This document shows positions 36,920 to 44,996 of a stretch of DNA of 64,000 nucleotides, in pieces (position 1 is the stretch's first letter; each line of letters begins with the position of its first letter). Both the position numbers and the translations under genes were made by a program. The notes beneath the pieces were generated by a model. It was not told the DNA's origin and did not search any database. It saw only the letters and a program-made list of their open reading frames with translations. This DNA comes from Cryobacterium flavum (GTDB taxonomy: Bacteria; Actinomycetota; Actinomycetes; Actinomycetales; Microbacteriaceae): NCBI RefSeq assembly GCF_900103805.1, contig NZ_FNIB01000007.1, forward strand, positions 233,795 to 297,794. Reading direction: 5' to 3'.

Positions 36920-38655
36920 AGCGCTCAATAGCTTCCCCGCTCAACCGTCGGTTGTTCCTCACCGGTTCAACCGGCACCCTTGCCGGAGCAGCCCTGGCGC
37001 TGTCACCTGGCTCGCTGTCCGCGGCCACGCCCGATACGCTGACCGGCTCGATTCCGTCATCGTCCGGCCCCAACACCCCCGACGGGTCCACTGTGCCTAA
37101 GGGGGACGGGCGGTACGCCGATCTGATGACCGGAAACAACCAGCGATTTGTGGCGAACCCTGACTACGTCAGACTCATCACCACAACGACGGATGCGGAA
37201 TCAGCACTCCGAGATGCCGTCGCCCAGACGAAGAAGGTGTCGATCCGCAGCGGCGGGCATTGCTTTGCCGACTTCGTCTGCAACCCGGAGATTCAGGTCA
37301 TCCTGGACCTCTCGCCGATGACCGCCGTGTACTACGACAAAGGCATGCGGGCTTTCGCCGTTGAGCCGGGCGCCCGCATCATGAACGTCTACGAGACCTT
37401 GTACAAGAACTGGGGAGTCACCATCCCCGGGGGCATCTGTTACAGCGTCGGAATTGGTGGGCACATCTCCGGCGGTGGGTATGGACTGTTGTCCCGCGCC
37501 CACGGACTCACCGTCGATCACCTGTATGCCGTGGAGGTGGTGACCGTCGCCGCCGATCGCACGGTAAAAACCGTTGTTGCGACCCGAGACGATGTCGGGG
37601 ACAAACGCGACCTATGGTGGGCCCATACCGGCGGGGGTGGCGGCAATTTCGGACTCATCACGAAATATTGGTTTCGTTCACCGGGAGCCAGGGGTGCTTC
37701 TCCCCAGAAGCAGCTCATCCCGGCACCGTCGAAGGTTCTCGTCAGCGCCATCAGCCTGCCCTGGGACCAGCTGGACGAGCAGAAATTCAGCCGTTTGCTC
37801 ACGAATTTCGGTGACTGGCACGAGAGGCATCGCGCGCCGGGAACACCAGAGGCGAATTTGAGCAGCCTGTTCAACGTCAGCCACAAGGCACACGGGAGTC
37901 TGGGAATGTTCACCCAGATCGACTCGGGCGCGCCCCAGGCGCGCGCTGTACTCGAGGAATACCTGGCGGCCATCCTCGCTGGCGTCGCAATCACCCCACA
38001 ACCGGTCACGACGGCGAACGGGGAGATTCCGGCTGTTCCGGACTTTTTCACTCCCCAGGAGATCCCCTGGTTGCAGGCCACCCGACTCGTGGGAACAGAC
38101 AACCCCACCATCACGAATCCCACCAGCCGGGGGGCGCACAAGTCGGCCTACATGAATAAGCGGTTTTCGAATGAGCAGCTCCGCGTGCTCTACCAGCAGA
38201 TGACGAAGCCCGGCTTCACCAACCCCAACACCATGATGGTGCTGTTCTCCTTCGGTGGGCAGGTGAATGCCGTCGAACAACACGCCACGGCAAACGCGCA
38301 GCGCAACTCATCGTTCAAGCTCTGCCTGCAGACGTTTTGGTCCGACCAGGCCGAAGACGCTTACTATCTCGGGTGGGAGCGAGACACCTACGAGGGCATG
38401 TTCGCAGCCACCGGTGGAGTCCCTGTTCCCGGTGATGACACGGACGGCTGCTACATCAACTATCCCGACACGGACGTTGCCATGGCGGAGCACAATCGTT
38501 CCGGCGTTGGTTGGCAACAGCTGTACTTCAAGGACAACTATCCCCGCCTCCAGCAAGCCAAACTGGAGTGGGATCCGACCGGCTTCTTCGGCCACCGGCT
38601 CGGAATCGAACTGCCAGCAGCATCCGCTGAAGACCGAGCGGCGGCTCGGCGATGA
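36916..38655 (+). CDS. Tat-exported FAD-linked oxidase, berberine-bridge (BBE) type
   Basis: A 579-residue oxidase. The N-terminus SPLNRRLFLTGSTGTLAGAA is a twin-arginine signal, so export in folded form is expected. The VAO-type FAD domain carries SIRSGGHCFADF, whose His is the 8-alpha attachment site, and GGICYSVGIGGHISGGGYG, whose Cys is the 6-S site: both anchors of bicovalent flavin are present, as in glucooligosaccharide oxidase and antibiotic-tailoring oxidases. The C-terminal BBE segment includes YYFKDNYPRLQQAKLEWDPT-like sequence (here LYFKDNYPRL). It is coupled by overlaps to the propeller and acyltransferase genes. Substrate is probably a sugar or glycoside. Confidence 0.85.
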   Translation: MKRSIASPLNRRLFLTGSTGTLAGAALALSPGSLSAATPDTLTGSIPSSSGPNTPDGSTVPKGDGRYADLMTGNNQRFVANPDYVRLITTTTDAESALRDAVAQTKKVSIRSGGHCFADFVCNPEIQVILDLSPMTAVYYDKGMRAFAVEPGARIMNVYETLYKNWGVTIPGGICYSVGIGGHISGGGYGLLSRAHGLTVDHLYAVEVVTVAADRTVKTVVATRDDVGDKRDLWWAHTGGGGGNFGLITKYWFRSPGARGASPQKQLIPAPSKVLVSAISLPWDQLDEQKFSRLLTNFGDWHERHRAPGTPEANLSSLFNVSHKAHGSLGMFTQIDSGAPQARAVLEEYLAAILAGVAITPQPVTTANGEIPAVPDFFTPQEIPWLQATRLVGTDNPTITNPTSRGAHKSAYMNKRFSNEQLRVLYQQMTKPGFTNPNTMMVLFSFGGQVNAVEQHATANAQRNSSFKLCLQTFWSDQAEDAYYLGWERDTYEGMFAATGGVPVPGDDTDGCYINYPDTDVAMAEHNRSGVGWQQLYFKDNYPRLQQAKLEWDPTGFFGHRLGIELPAASAEDRAAARR

Positions 38656-39824
38656 GCGCGAACCTCCAGCCGGTGCCCCATGCAGTCCGGAGCAAGCTCT
38701 CGTCGCTCACCGGGCTGCGCTTTTTTGCAGCGCTCCTGGTGTTCTGCTTCCACATCACCCTGTCGAACTCGCCCATCCCACCGAACAACGCCATCAACCC
38801 GTTCGAGGACCAGGAGCTCGGGGACACCCTCGAGTCCATCTTCAGCAAGGCGGGCTACGCGGGAGTTTCGTTCTTCTTCGTGCTTAGCGGCTTCCTGCTC
38901 GCGTGGGCGTCGAGACCGGGGGAACCGTTCGTGCGCTTCTGGCGTCGTCGACTCCTCAAGATCTTTCCCAACCACATCGTGATGTGGGTACTGGCGATGG
39001 TGTTGTTCGCCGCGGCCTTGACGACACCGCTAGGGGCGATATCGAATCTCTTCCTGCTGAACTCGTACTCGCCCGATGGATCGGTCTATGTGGCAGTCAA
39101 CCCGCCGTCCTGGACCCTGTGCAGTGAGCTGCTCTTTTATCTGCTGTTCCCGCTCATCATCAACCTTCTGCGGCGAATTCCGCCCAGGCACCTCTGGGCG
39201 TGGGCGGGAGTCATGGTGCTGTGCATGGCCGGGGTGCAGCTCGTCACGCTCTACCTCATTCCCGCGACGCCGGTCTCGGCCCTGACACCCATTTCGGTCA
39301 CCCAGTTCTGGTTCGGCTATATCTTTCCGCCCCCGCGTCTGTTCGAGTTCATTTTCGGCTCGATCCTGGCCCTGATCGTGCTGTCGGGGCGGTGGATTCC
39401 CCTCAAGATGTACCAGGCTCTCCTGCTCTGCCTCGTGGGCTACGGCGTCGCCCAAGTTGTGCCGTTTGTGTACTCGTTCACGCTGGCCATGATTATTCCT
39501 ATCGGAGCCCTGATCTGCACCAGTGCTGCCGCCGACTTGAGAGGCGGGAACGCCTTCCTGGCCAGCCGAGTCATGCAGTGGCTGGGCAATACCTCGTTCG
39601 GCTTCTATCTGTGCCAGGGCGTCGTGATCTTCTTCGGGCGAATTCTGCTCGGGAACGAGACCTATTCCACCCCGATTGCCCTGCTCGTGGTGGTTGGTTT
39701 CTTCGGCGCGACCCTGCTCGGAGGATGGGGGCTGTATGCCCTGGTCGAAAAGCCGGCGATGGACCGCTGGGCCAGACCTCGTCGGGTGCCGGTCGCGGCG
39801 CCGGTACCGGTTCTGACCGAGTAG
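38652..39824 (+). CDS. Acyltransferase 3 family membrane protein
   Basis: A 390-residue polytopic protein of the OafA/NodX family, which O-acylates sugars at the membrane. It starts with the signature LTGLRFFAALLVFCFH, followed by GVSFFFVLSGFLLAW and RFWRRRLLKIFP; about ten hydrophobic segments follow. No periplasmic SGNH domain is attached. The ATG overlaps the stop of the FAD oxidase gene (ATGA). It is the last gene of the operon and would acylate a product of it; the acyl group and acceptor are unknown. Confidence 0.9.
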   Translation: MSANLQPVPHAVRSKLSSLTGLRFFAALLVFCFHITLSNSPIPPNNAINPFEDQELGDTLESIFSKAGYAGVSFFFVLSGFLLAWASRPGEPFVRFWRRRLLKIFPNHIVMWVLAMVLFAAALTTPLGAISNLFLLNSYSPDGSVYVAVNPPSWTLCSELLFYLLFPLIINLLRRIPPRHLWAWAGVMVLCMAGVQLVTLYLIPATPVSALTPISVTQFWFGYIFPPPRLFEFIFGSILALIVLSGRWIPLKMYQALLLCLVGYGVAQVVPFVYSFTLAMIIPIGALICTSAAADLRGGNAFLASRVMQWLGNTSFGFYLCQGVVIFFGRILLGNETYSTPIALLVVVGFFGATLLGGWGLYALVEKPAMDRWARPRRVPVAAPVPVLTE

Positions 39825-39884
39825 GTCTGCACCGGCCTCAGGGTGGTTTCCGACCTGGACGGAAACCCCCTCTGCGGCCGAGAG

Positions 39885-40730
39885 TCAGGCCGCCGTGGCC
39901 TGCAAAAGCTGCAACGCCGCCGCGCTTGGAGAATCCGGCTCGGCGGTGTACATCAATATTCGGTGGCCCGATTCATCCGGTGAGGTGAGCACCTCGAAGT
40001 CCAATTCCATCGAACCGACGGAAGGATGCTGGAAGTACTTCAGACCCGACATGCAATTTTCAACCGGATGCTTCGCCCACAGTTTCGCAAATTCCGGACT
40101 TTTTACGGTCAGCTCGCCGACGAGCGAAATCAAGTCCAGGTCGTCGTCGAAACGTCCAGCCAACAGGCGCAGTGACGAGACCGCTCGTGTCGCTTCCTCG
40201 CACCAGCTTGCATATAACTCGCGCGTGTGGGCATCGAGAAACAGCATCCGCGTCATATTGGGCCGGTCGGCGGGGCAGTGCGGACTCTCGAAGTCCAGGT
40301 GCGACCCGACGAGTTTATGGCCGAGCGAATTCCACGCCAGAACCTCACTGCGGCGGCCCAACACAACGGCCGGCATGCTCGACATCGATTCGATCAGGCG
40401 AAGGGTTCCGGGCCTGGCCTTGTCTGGTTTCGCGCCACTGCGACGTTTTGTTCTCGTCGGCTTGGCGAGATCCATCAGATGCGAGCGCTCGGCCTCATTC
40501 AGCCGGAGCGCCCTGGTGATGGCTTCAAGCACCGATTCCGAGGCATTGCTGCTCAGGCCCTGCTCGAGACGCGTGTAGTAGGTAATGCTCACTCCGGCGA
40601 GCATCGCCAGTTCCTCCCGGCGCAGTCCGGGAACGCGCCGGACGCCGTAATTCCGAAGCCCGACGTCCTCCGGCTGTAACCCGGAACGTCGGATCCGGAG
40701 AAATTCACCAAGTTCTGTGGGGCCAGTCAT
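39885..40730 (-). CDS. XRE-family regulator with MmyB-like ligand-binding domain
   Basis: A 281-residue regulator. The helix-turn-helix is in RREELAMLAGVSITYYTRLE near residues 35-55, after GLRNYGVRRVPGL; the rest (about 110-275) is an MmyB-like domain with VLGRRSEVLAWN, typical of actinobacterial regulators that sense small, often lipid-like or antibiotic, molecules. It is divergent from the exporter gene at 40873, with the shared promoter region at 40731-40872, and ends toward the acyltransferase. Control of the exporter and itself is the simplest reading. Confidence 0.88.
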   Translation of the reverse strand: MTGPTELGEFLRIRRSGLQPEDVGLRNYGVRRVPGLRREELAMLAGVSITYYTRLEQGLSSNASESVLEAITRALRLNEAERSHLMDLAKPTRTKRRSGAKPDKARPGTLRLIESMSSMPAVVLGRRSEVLAWNSLGHKLVGSHLDFESPHCPADRPNMTRMLFLDAHTRELYASWCEEATRAVSSLRLLAGRFDDDLDLISLVGELTVKSPEFAKLWAKHPVENCMSGLKYFQHPSVGSMELDFEVLTSPDESGHRILMYTAEPDSPSAAALQLLQATAA

Positions 40731-40872
40731 ATTTTCAGTCTGTCCTACCCGAGCGAGGACTACCTACCCTTGCCAGGGATACGCACGACGCGGTGTGGTT
40801 GTTTCCGGCCGGAGTGCACAGGCTGGAGGCAGGAAAAAGACAACCGCCACTGGCAACCGGAAGGTGCACCCC

Positions 40873-42345
40873 ATGACACAAACGAACGGCGTCCGCGAGA
40901 CGACGAACGCAACACCGCCACCCACTGTGGCGGGCGCGGCGACGTCATCCACGAGCATGACCGGCAAGCAAAGGCTGATCCTCGTGCTGCTCCTGACGGC
41001 GAGTTTCACCCTCGCTGTCGACTTCTCTATTCTCAACGTGGCATTGCCGGCGATCGGCGATGAGATCGGCTTCGGCCTGGACACCCTGCAGTGGGTGGCT
41101 ACATCATTCGCCCTCTGCGCGGCCGGGTTCACGCTGCTCTTCGGCCGCGTCGGGGACCTCGTCGGTCGCCGGCGTCTCTTCGTTCTGGGCATGGCGGTGC
41201 TCGGCGTCGGGTCGCTCATCGGGGGATTGGCAACGTCTCCTGCCCTGCTGCTCATCGCGCGCGCTCTGCAGGGGTTGGCAACGGCCGCCGTGGTTCCGGC
41301 GGCACTGTCACTGTTGACGACAACTTTTCCCGAGGGAAAGTTGCGGGAGAAGGCCCTCGGGCTCAACGGAGCCCTGATGGCCGCAGGCTTCACCACCGGC
41401 GCGATTCTTGGCGGTGTGCTGACCGACCTGCTCTCCTGGCGGTGGGCGTTCTTCATCAACGTTCCCATCGCGTTCGCCGTCGTTGTGCTGGCGCCGATGG
41501 TTGTGGCCGAATCGCGACCGGCTAACCGATCGAAAATGGACCTGCCCGGGGCGATCACCGTGACGGCGGGGCTCCTGGCCATTGTCTACGGACTGTCCTC
41601 AGCGGCGCAGACATCGTGGACGGACCCGGTCACCGTGGGGTCGCTCGGAGCGGGCGTGCTACTTCTGGTGCTCTTCTGGGCGGTGGAACGCAAGGCGGAG
41701 CATCCGCTCGTACCGTTTGCCGTTCTTCGCCGCAGCACCATCGCCTGGGGCAACATTGCCGGCATGCTCGCCTTCGTCACCGAGACGTCACTGGTGTTTC
41801 TACTCACGTTGTACCTGCAGAAGACGCTCGGCTACTCGCCCCTGATGGCTGGACTCTCGTTCGCTGTGCTCGGGATCGGGACCGTGCTCGGCGGAATCGT
41901 TGGCCCCCGCATCATCGGTCGCTGGGGCACGAAGACGTCGATCGTCTGGGGCTTTGTCGTGCAGGCAGCAGCGACTGGATCCCTGCTGTTGCTCAGTACG
42001 AACGGAAGTTCCATTGTGCTGCTGCTCATCGCTACCTTTGTGGGTGGCGTGGCCAACCTGGTCGTCATCGTCGGGTTCATGGTCACCGCGACCTCGGGAC
42101 TGCCCGATCGAGAGCAGGGCCTGGCCACCGGCCTGGCCACCATGAGCCAGCAAGTGGGCATCACCCTGGGTATTCCGATCATGAGTGCGATCGTTGCAGC
42201 CCGGGTGAACCAACTCGGTGTCGAGACGTCCGAAACCGTGCTCAGCGGGGTGTCCGATGCCATTGTCGTCAACACGGCGTTGTGCCTCGTCACGGCTCTC
42301 GCGGTCGCGCTCTTTCTGCGACTGCCGAACCGACCGAAGGGCTGA
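40873..42345 (+). CDS. MFS drug exporter, DHA2 (14-TM) family
   Basis: A 490-residue proton-driven exporter of the EmrB/QacA type. Family motifs are LAVDFSILNVALPAIG, DTLQWVATSFALCAAGFTLL, GRVGDLVGRRRLFVLG (motif A) and LNGALMAAGFTTGAILGGVL (motif C). The frame is open from 40717, but the ATG at 40873 follows GGAAGG and removes an unlikely basic N-terminus. It is divergent from an MmyB-type regulator and follows the AUDH-like operon, so it may provide export of or self-protection against its product. The hairpin at 42399-42436 ends it. Confidence 0.9.
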   Translation: MTQTNGVRETTNATPPPTVAGAATSSTSMTGKQRLILVLLLTASFTLAVDFSILNVALPAIGDEIGFGLDTLQWVATSFALCAAGFTLLFGRVGDLVGRRRLFVLGMAVLGVGSLIGGLATSPALLLIARALQGLATAAVVPAALSLLTTTFPEGKLREKALGLNGALMAAGFTTGAILGGVLTDLLSWRWAFFINVPIAFAVVVLAPMVVAESRPANRSKMDLPGAITVTAGLLAIVYGLSSAAQTSWTDPVTVGSLGAGVLLLVLFWAVERKAEHPLVPFAVLRRSTIAWGNIAGMLAFVTETSLVFLLTLYLQKTLGYSPLMAGLSFAVLGIGTVLGGIVGPRIIGRWGTKTSIVWGFVVQAAATGSLLLLSTNGSSIVLLLIATFVGGVANLVVIVGFMVTATSGLPDREQGLATGLATMSQQVGITLGIPIMSAIVAARVNQLGVETSETVLSGVSDAIVVNTALCLVTALAVALFLRLPNRPKG

Positions 42346-42398
42346 GACGGGCACGGCCGATGACCGCAGGCTCGCCTGCTGCATAGCACAAACGACGG

Positions 42399-42436
42399 AT
42401 GCCCGGACTGTTACAAATGCGTTACTGTCCGGGCAT
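42399..42436 (+). terminator. Hairpin after the MFS gene
   Basis: ATGCCCGGAC (42399-42408) pairs exactly with GTCCGGGCAT (42427-42436) across 18 nt. Its left edge is part of an ACGGATGC word. It separates the MFS gene from gluA. Confidence 0.65.
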
Positions 42437-42464
42437 TTGGCATGCCTAGACCCGCGTTCTGACC

Positions 42465-42470
42465 TAGGTT
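42465..42470 (+). promoter_or_regulatory. -10 hexamer TAGGTT before gluA
   Basis: TAGGTT ends 7 nt before the gluA ATG at 42478. The intervening AGGGGGT is purine-rich but too close to act as a normal ribosome site, so the mRNA is probably leaderless. Confidence 0.5.
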
Positions 42471-42477
42471 AGGGGGT

Positions 42478-43266
42478 ATGGAGCCATCAGATTCGTCCCC
42501 GGCTACGTCGAACATCACCGTTCGCCGGGGGGAACCGCTAGTCGTCGTCAAAGACATCAACAAGCACTACGGGGAACTGCACGTTCTCAAGAACATCAAC
42601 GCCGTGGTCAACCGCGGCGAGGTGGTAGTGGTCATCGGACCGAGTGGGTCGGGTAAGTCGACCCTCTGCCGGGCCATCAACCGCCTCGAGACCATCGATG
42701 ACGGCGTCATCACGATCGATGGCGTCAAGTTGCCCGAAGAGGGCAAAGAGCTGGCCCACCTGCGTGCGGATGTCGGCATGGTTTTTCAGGCGTTCAACCT
42801 GTTCGCGCACAAAACCGTGCTCGACAACGTCACCCTCGGACCGATCAAGGTGCGCGGCCTGTCGAAGGCGGACGCCGAGAAGAAGGGTCTCGCCCTGCTG
42901 GAACGCGTCGGCGTGGCCAACCAGGCGCACAAAATGCCCTCCCAGCTGTCCGGCGGCCAGCAGCAGCGCGTGGCCATTGCCCGAGCGCTCGCCATGGAGC
43001 CGAAACTGATTCTGCTCGATGAGCCGACCAGCGCCCTCGACCCCGAAATGATCAACGAGGTGCTCGAGGTCATGGTCGACCTCGCCAACGAGGGCATGAC
43101 CATGATCGTGGTCACCCATGAGATGGGATTCGCCCGAAAGGCCGCGGACCGCGTCATTTTCATGGCTGACGGCGAAATCGTGGAGGAGACCTCGCCGGAG
43201 GAATTCTTCACGAACCCGCAGAGCACCCGCGCCCAGGACTTCCTCTCCAAGATTCTCGACCACTAG
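42478..43266 (+). CDS. gluA: Amino acid (glutamate-type) ABC transporter ATPase
   Basis: A 262-residue ATPase of the polar amino acid uptake family. Walker A is IGPSGSGKSTLCR, the signature LSGGQQQRVAIARALA and Walker B LILLDEPTSALDP; the His switch is VVTHEMGFA. About 20 extra residues precede the domain. Gene order ATPase-binding protein-permease-permease equals gluABCD of Corynebacterium glutamicum, hence the names; glutamate, glutamine or another polar amino acid remains possible. Confidence 0.92.
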   Translation: MEPSDSSPATSNITVRRGEPLVVVKDINKHYGELHVLKNINAVVNRGEVVVVIGPSGSGKSTLCRAINRLETIDDGVITIDGVKLPEEGKELAHLRADVGMVFQAFNLFAHKTVLDNVTLGPIKVRGLSKADAEKKGLALLERVGVANQAHKMPSQLSGGQQQRVAIARALAMEPKLILLDEPTSALDPEMINEVLEVMVDLANEGMTMIVVTHEMGFARKAADRVIFMADGEIVEETSPEEFFTNPQSTRAQDFLSKILDH

Positions 43267-43267
43267 C

Positions 43268-43302
43268 CCGGTGCCAGCTCACGATCTGAGCTGTTGCACC
43301 GG
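43268..43302 (+). other. Hairpin in the gluA-gluB interval
   Basis: CCGGTGC/GCACCGG (43268-43274, 43296-43302) and AGCTCA/TGAGCT (43276-43281, 43287-43292) form a 13-pair stem with a small internal loop. It may act as a processing or partial-termination site between the ATPase and the binding-protein message. Confidence 0.5.
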
Positions 43303-43362
43303 CCACAGGGTCGCCGCAATCCACCCTGACAGCTCCCTTCCCAACGAGAAAAGGAAATCACA

Positions 43363-44256
43363 ATGCGTAAGAAACTCAGTCTCCTGGCCACAGCAGCCAC
43401 GGCGGCACTGCTTCTCGCCGGATGCTCCGGCGGAGACACCGCGGGCACCGGAACATCGGACGCTCCCGCTGCGACAGGCCCTTTCGCGGTTGCCAGCGAC
43501 GTGTCCTTGACCGGCAGCCCCACCTACGACGCGATGAAGTCCGCCGACAAGGTCGTCATCGGTGTCAAGGAAGACCAGCCCGGCCTCGGCTTCCTCGACG
43601 CGACGACCGGAGAACGCAGCGGCTTCGACATTGAGATCGCCGAGTGGGTTGCCGCATCGCTCGGTTTCGCCAAGGACAAGATCGAGTACAAGGCCATCCC
43701 GAGCGCGAACCGCGAGTCCGCCATCGTGAACGGTGACATCGATTACTACGTCGGAACCTACTCGATCACCGACAAGCGCAAGGAACAGATCGACTTCGCC
43801 GGACCGTATTTCATCACCGGCCAGGGCCTTCTGGTGGCCGCCGACGACGACTCGATCAAGAGCGAGAATGACCTGGCCGGCAAGACGGTCTGTTCCGCGA
43901 CGGGCTCGACGCCGCTGCAGAACATCGTCGCGAACTTCCCCGACACGAAAACCAACTCCTTCGACACCTACTCGCAGTGTGTTGAAGCGCTCAAGGACGG
44001 CCAGACCGACGCGGTCACGACCGACCAGGCGATTCTGCTCGGCTATGCCTCGCAAGACCCCGACAACCTCAAGGTCGTCGGTGAGCCCTTCTCGGTAGAG
44101 AACTACGGCGTTGGCCTGCCGAAGGGTGACGACGCCCTGCGCGGCTTCATCAACGACATGTTCACCAATGGCAATGACAGTTGGCAGGCCATCTACGACG
44201 AGACCCTGGGTCAGTCGGGCACGGTCGTCGAGCAGCCCAAGGTTGACGCGTACTAA
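43363..44256 (+). CDS. gluB: Amino acid ABC transporter substrate-binding lipoprotein
   Basis: A 297-residue solute-binding protein of family 3. The signal peptide ends in the lipobox LLLAGC (Cys 21), so it is anchored to the outer face of the membrane. The mature part has the two-lobe fold, with GFDIEIAEWVAASLG and IDFAGPYFITGQGLLV typical for polar amino acid binding proteins. AAAAGGAA stands before the ATG at 43363. It lies between two hairpins within the transporter operon, consistent with separate mRNA dosage for the binding protein. Confidence 0.93.
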   Translation: MRKKLSLLATAATAALLLAGCSGGDTAGTGTSDAPAATGPFAVASDVSLTGSPTYDAMKSADKVVIGVKEDQPGLGFLDATTGERSGFDIEIAEWVAASLGFAKDKIEYKAIPSANRESAIVNGDIDYYVGTYSITDKRKEQIDFAGPYFITGQGLLVAADDDSIKSENDLAGKTVCSATGSTPLQNIVANFPDTKTNSFDTYSQCVEALKDGQTDAVTTDQAILLGYASQDPDNLKVVGEPFSVENYGVGLPKGDDALRGFINDMFTNGNDSWQAIYDETLGQSGTVVEQPKVDAY

Positions 44257-44269
44257 GAAATCCGCTCAC

Positions 44270-44301
44270 GGTTGGTGGCGTCGAGACCGTCGCCACCAAC
44301 C
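44270..44301 (+). other. Hairpin after gluB, probable transcript-stabilising or attenuating stem
   Basis: GGTTGGTGGCG (44270-44280) is exactly complementary to CGCCACCAACC (44291-44301) with a 10-nt loop. Stems at this place commonly raise the amount of binding protein over permeases by partial termination and by protecting the 3' end. Confidence 0.6.
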
Positions 44302-44348
44302 AGCACTAATGCTTGTCACCATCTAGAACGAAAGGAGAGGTTCGGCCC

Positions 44349-44996
44349 ATGGACACACTGCTCAATAACCTCGACGTCTTCGTCGACGGGTTCGCTTTGA
44401 CGCTGCAGGTGTTCCTCTGGGCCGCCCTCTTCGCCCTGATTCTCGGAACCATCGTCGGCGCCATGCGCGTTTCCCCCGTCGCCCCCATGCGGTGGGTCGG
44501 CACCGGCTACGTCAACCTCGTGCGCAACACCCCGCTGACCCTGATCATGTTTTTCTTCGCCTTCGGGTACCCCAAACTTGATCTTCCTACCGTCAGTTAC
44601 ACCACCCTGGCCATCTTCGCCCTGGGCCTGTACACCGCCACCTATGTTGCCGAGACGCTGCGCGCCGGCATCAACACCGTTCCGCTCGGCCAAGCGGAAG
44701 CCGCACGGGCCATCGGACTCACCTTCGGCCAGAGCATGTCGCATATTCTGCTGCCGCAGGCATTTCGCGCCGTGATTCCGCCCATGATGAGCGTCTTCAT
44801 CGCCCTGCTCAAGAACACCACGGTCGCGGCTGGATTCTCCGTCGCCGAGGCCGGCTACATTCGCGCGAACCTCTCGGAGCGCGGTGAACCCGCCATCGTG
44901 GTGCTGCTCTGGGTCGCGTTGATCTTCATTCTGCTCGTGGCCGTTTTGTCGTTCGTTCAGCGGGTGCTGGAAAACCGTTTGAAGGTGCTCCGATGA
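44349..44996 (+). CDS. gluC: Amino acid ABC transporter permease
   Basis: A 215-residue inner-membrane permease of the HisM/GlnP type with about five helices. The EAA loop, which contacts the ATPase, reads GQAEAARAIGLTFGQSMSHI followed by LLPQAFR. ATG 44349 lies 9 nt after AAAGGAGAGG and is preferred to the ATG 36 nt upstream. It overlaps gluD by four bases (ATGA). Confidence 0.92.
   Translation: MDTLLNNLDVFVDGFALTLQVFLWAALFALILGTIVGAMRVSPVAPMRWVGTGYVNLVRNTPLTLIMFFFAFGYPKLDLPTVSYTTLAIFALGLYTATYVAETLRAGINTVPLGQAEAARAIGLTFGQSMSHILLPQAFRAVIPPMMSVFIALLKNTTVAAGFSVAEAGYIRANLSERGEPAIVVLLWVALIFILLVAVLSFVQRVLENRLKVLR

Noticed and set aside
31217..42345. Depletion of the CGGATGC word in the accessory region as proof of transfer
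   Set aside because: A first impression of three copies rose to seven on a careful recount in 11 kb, not clearly below the window average.
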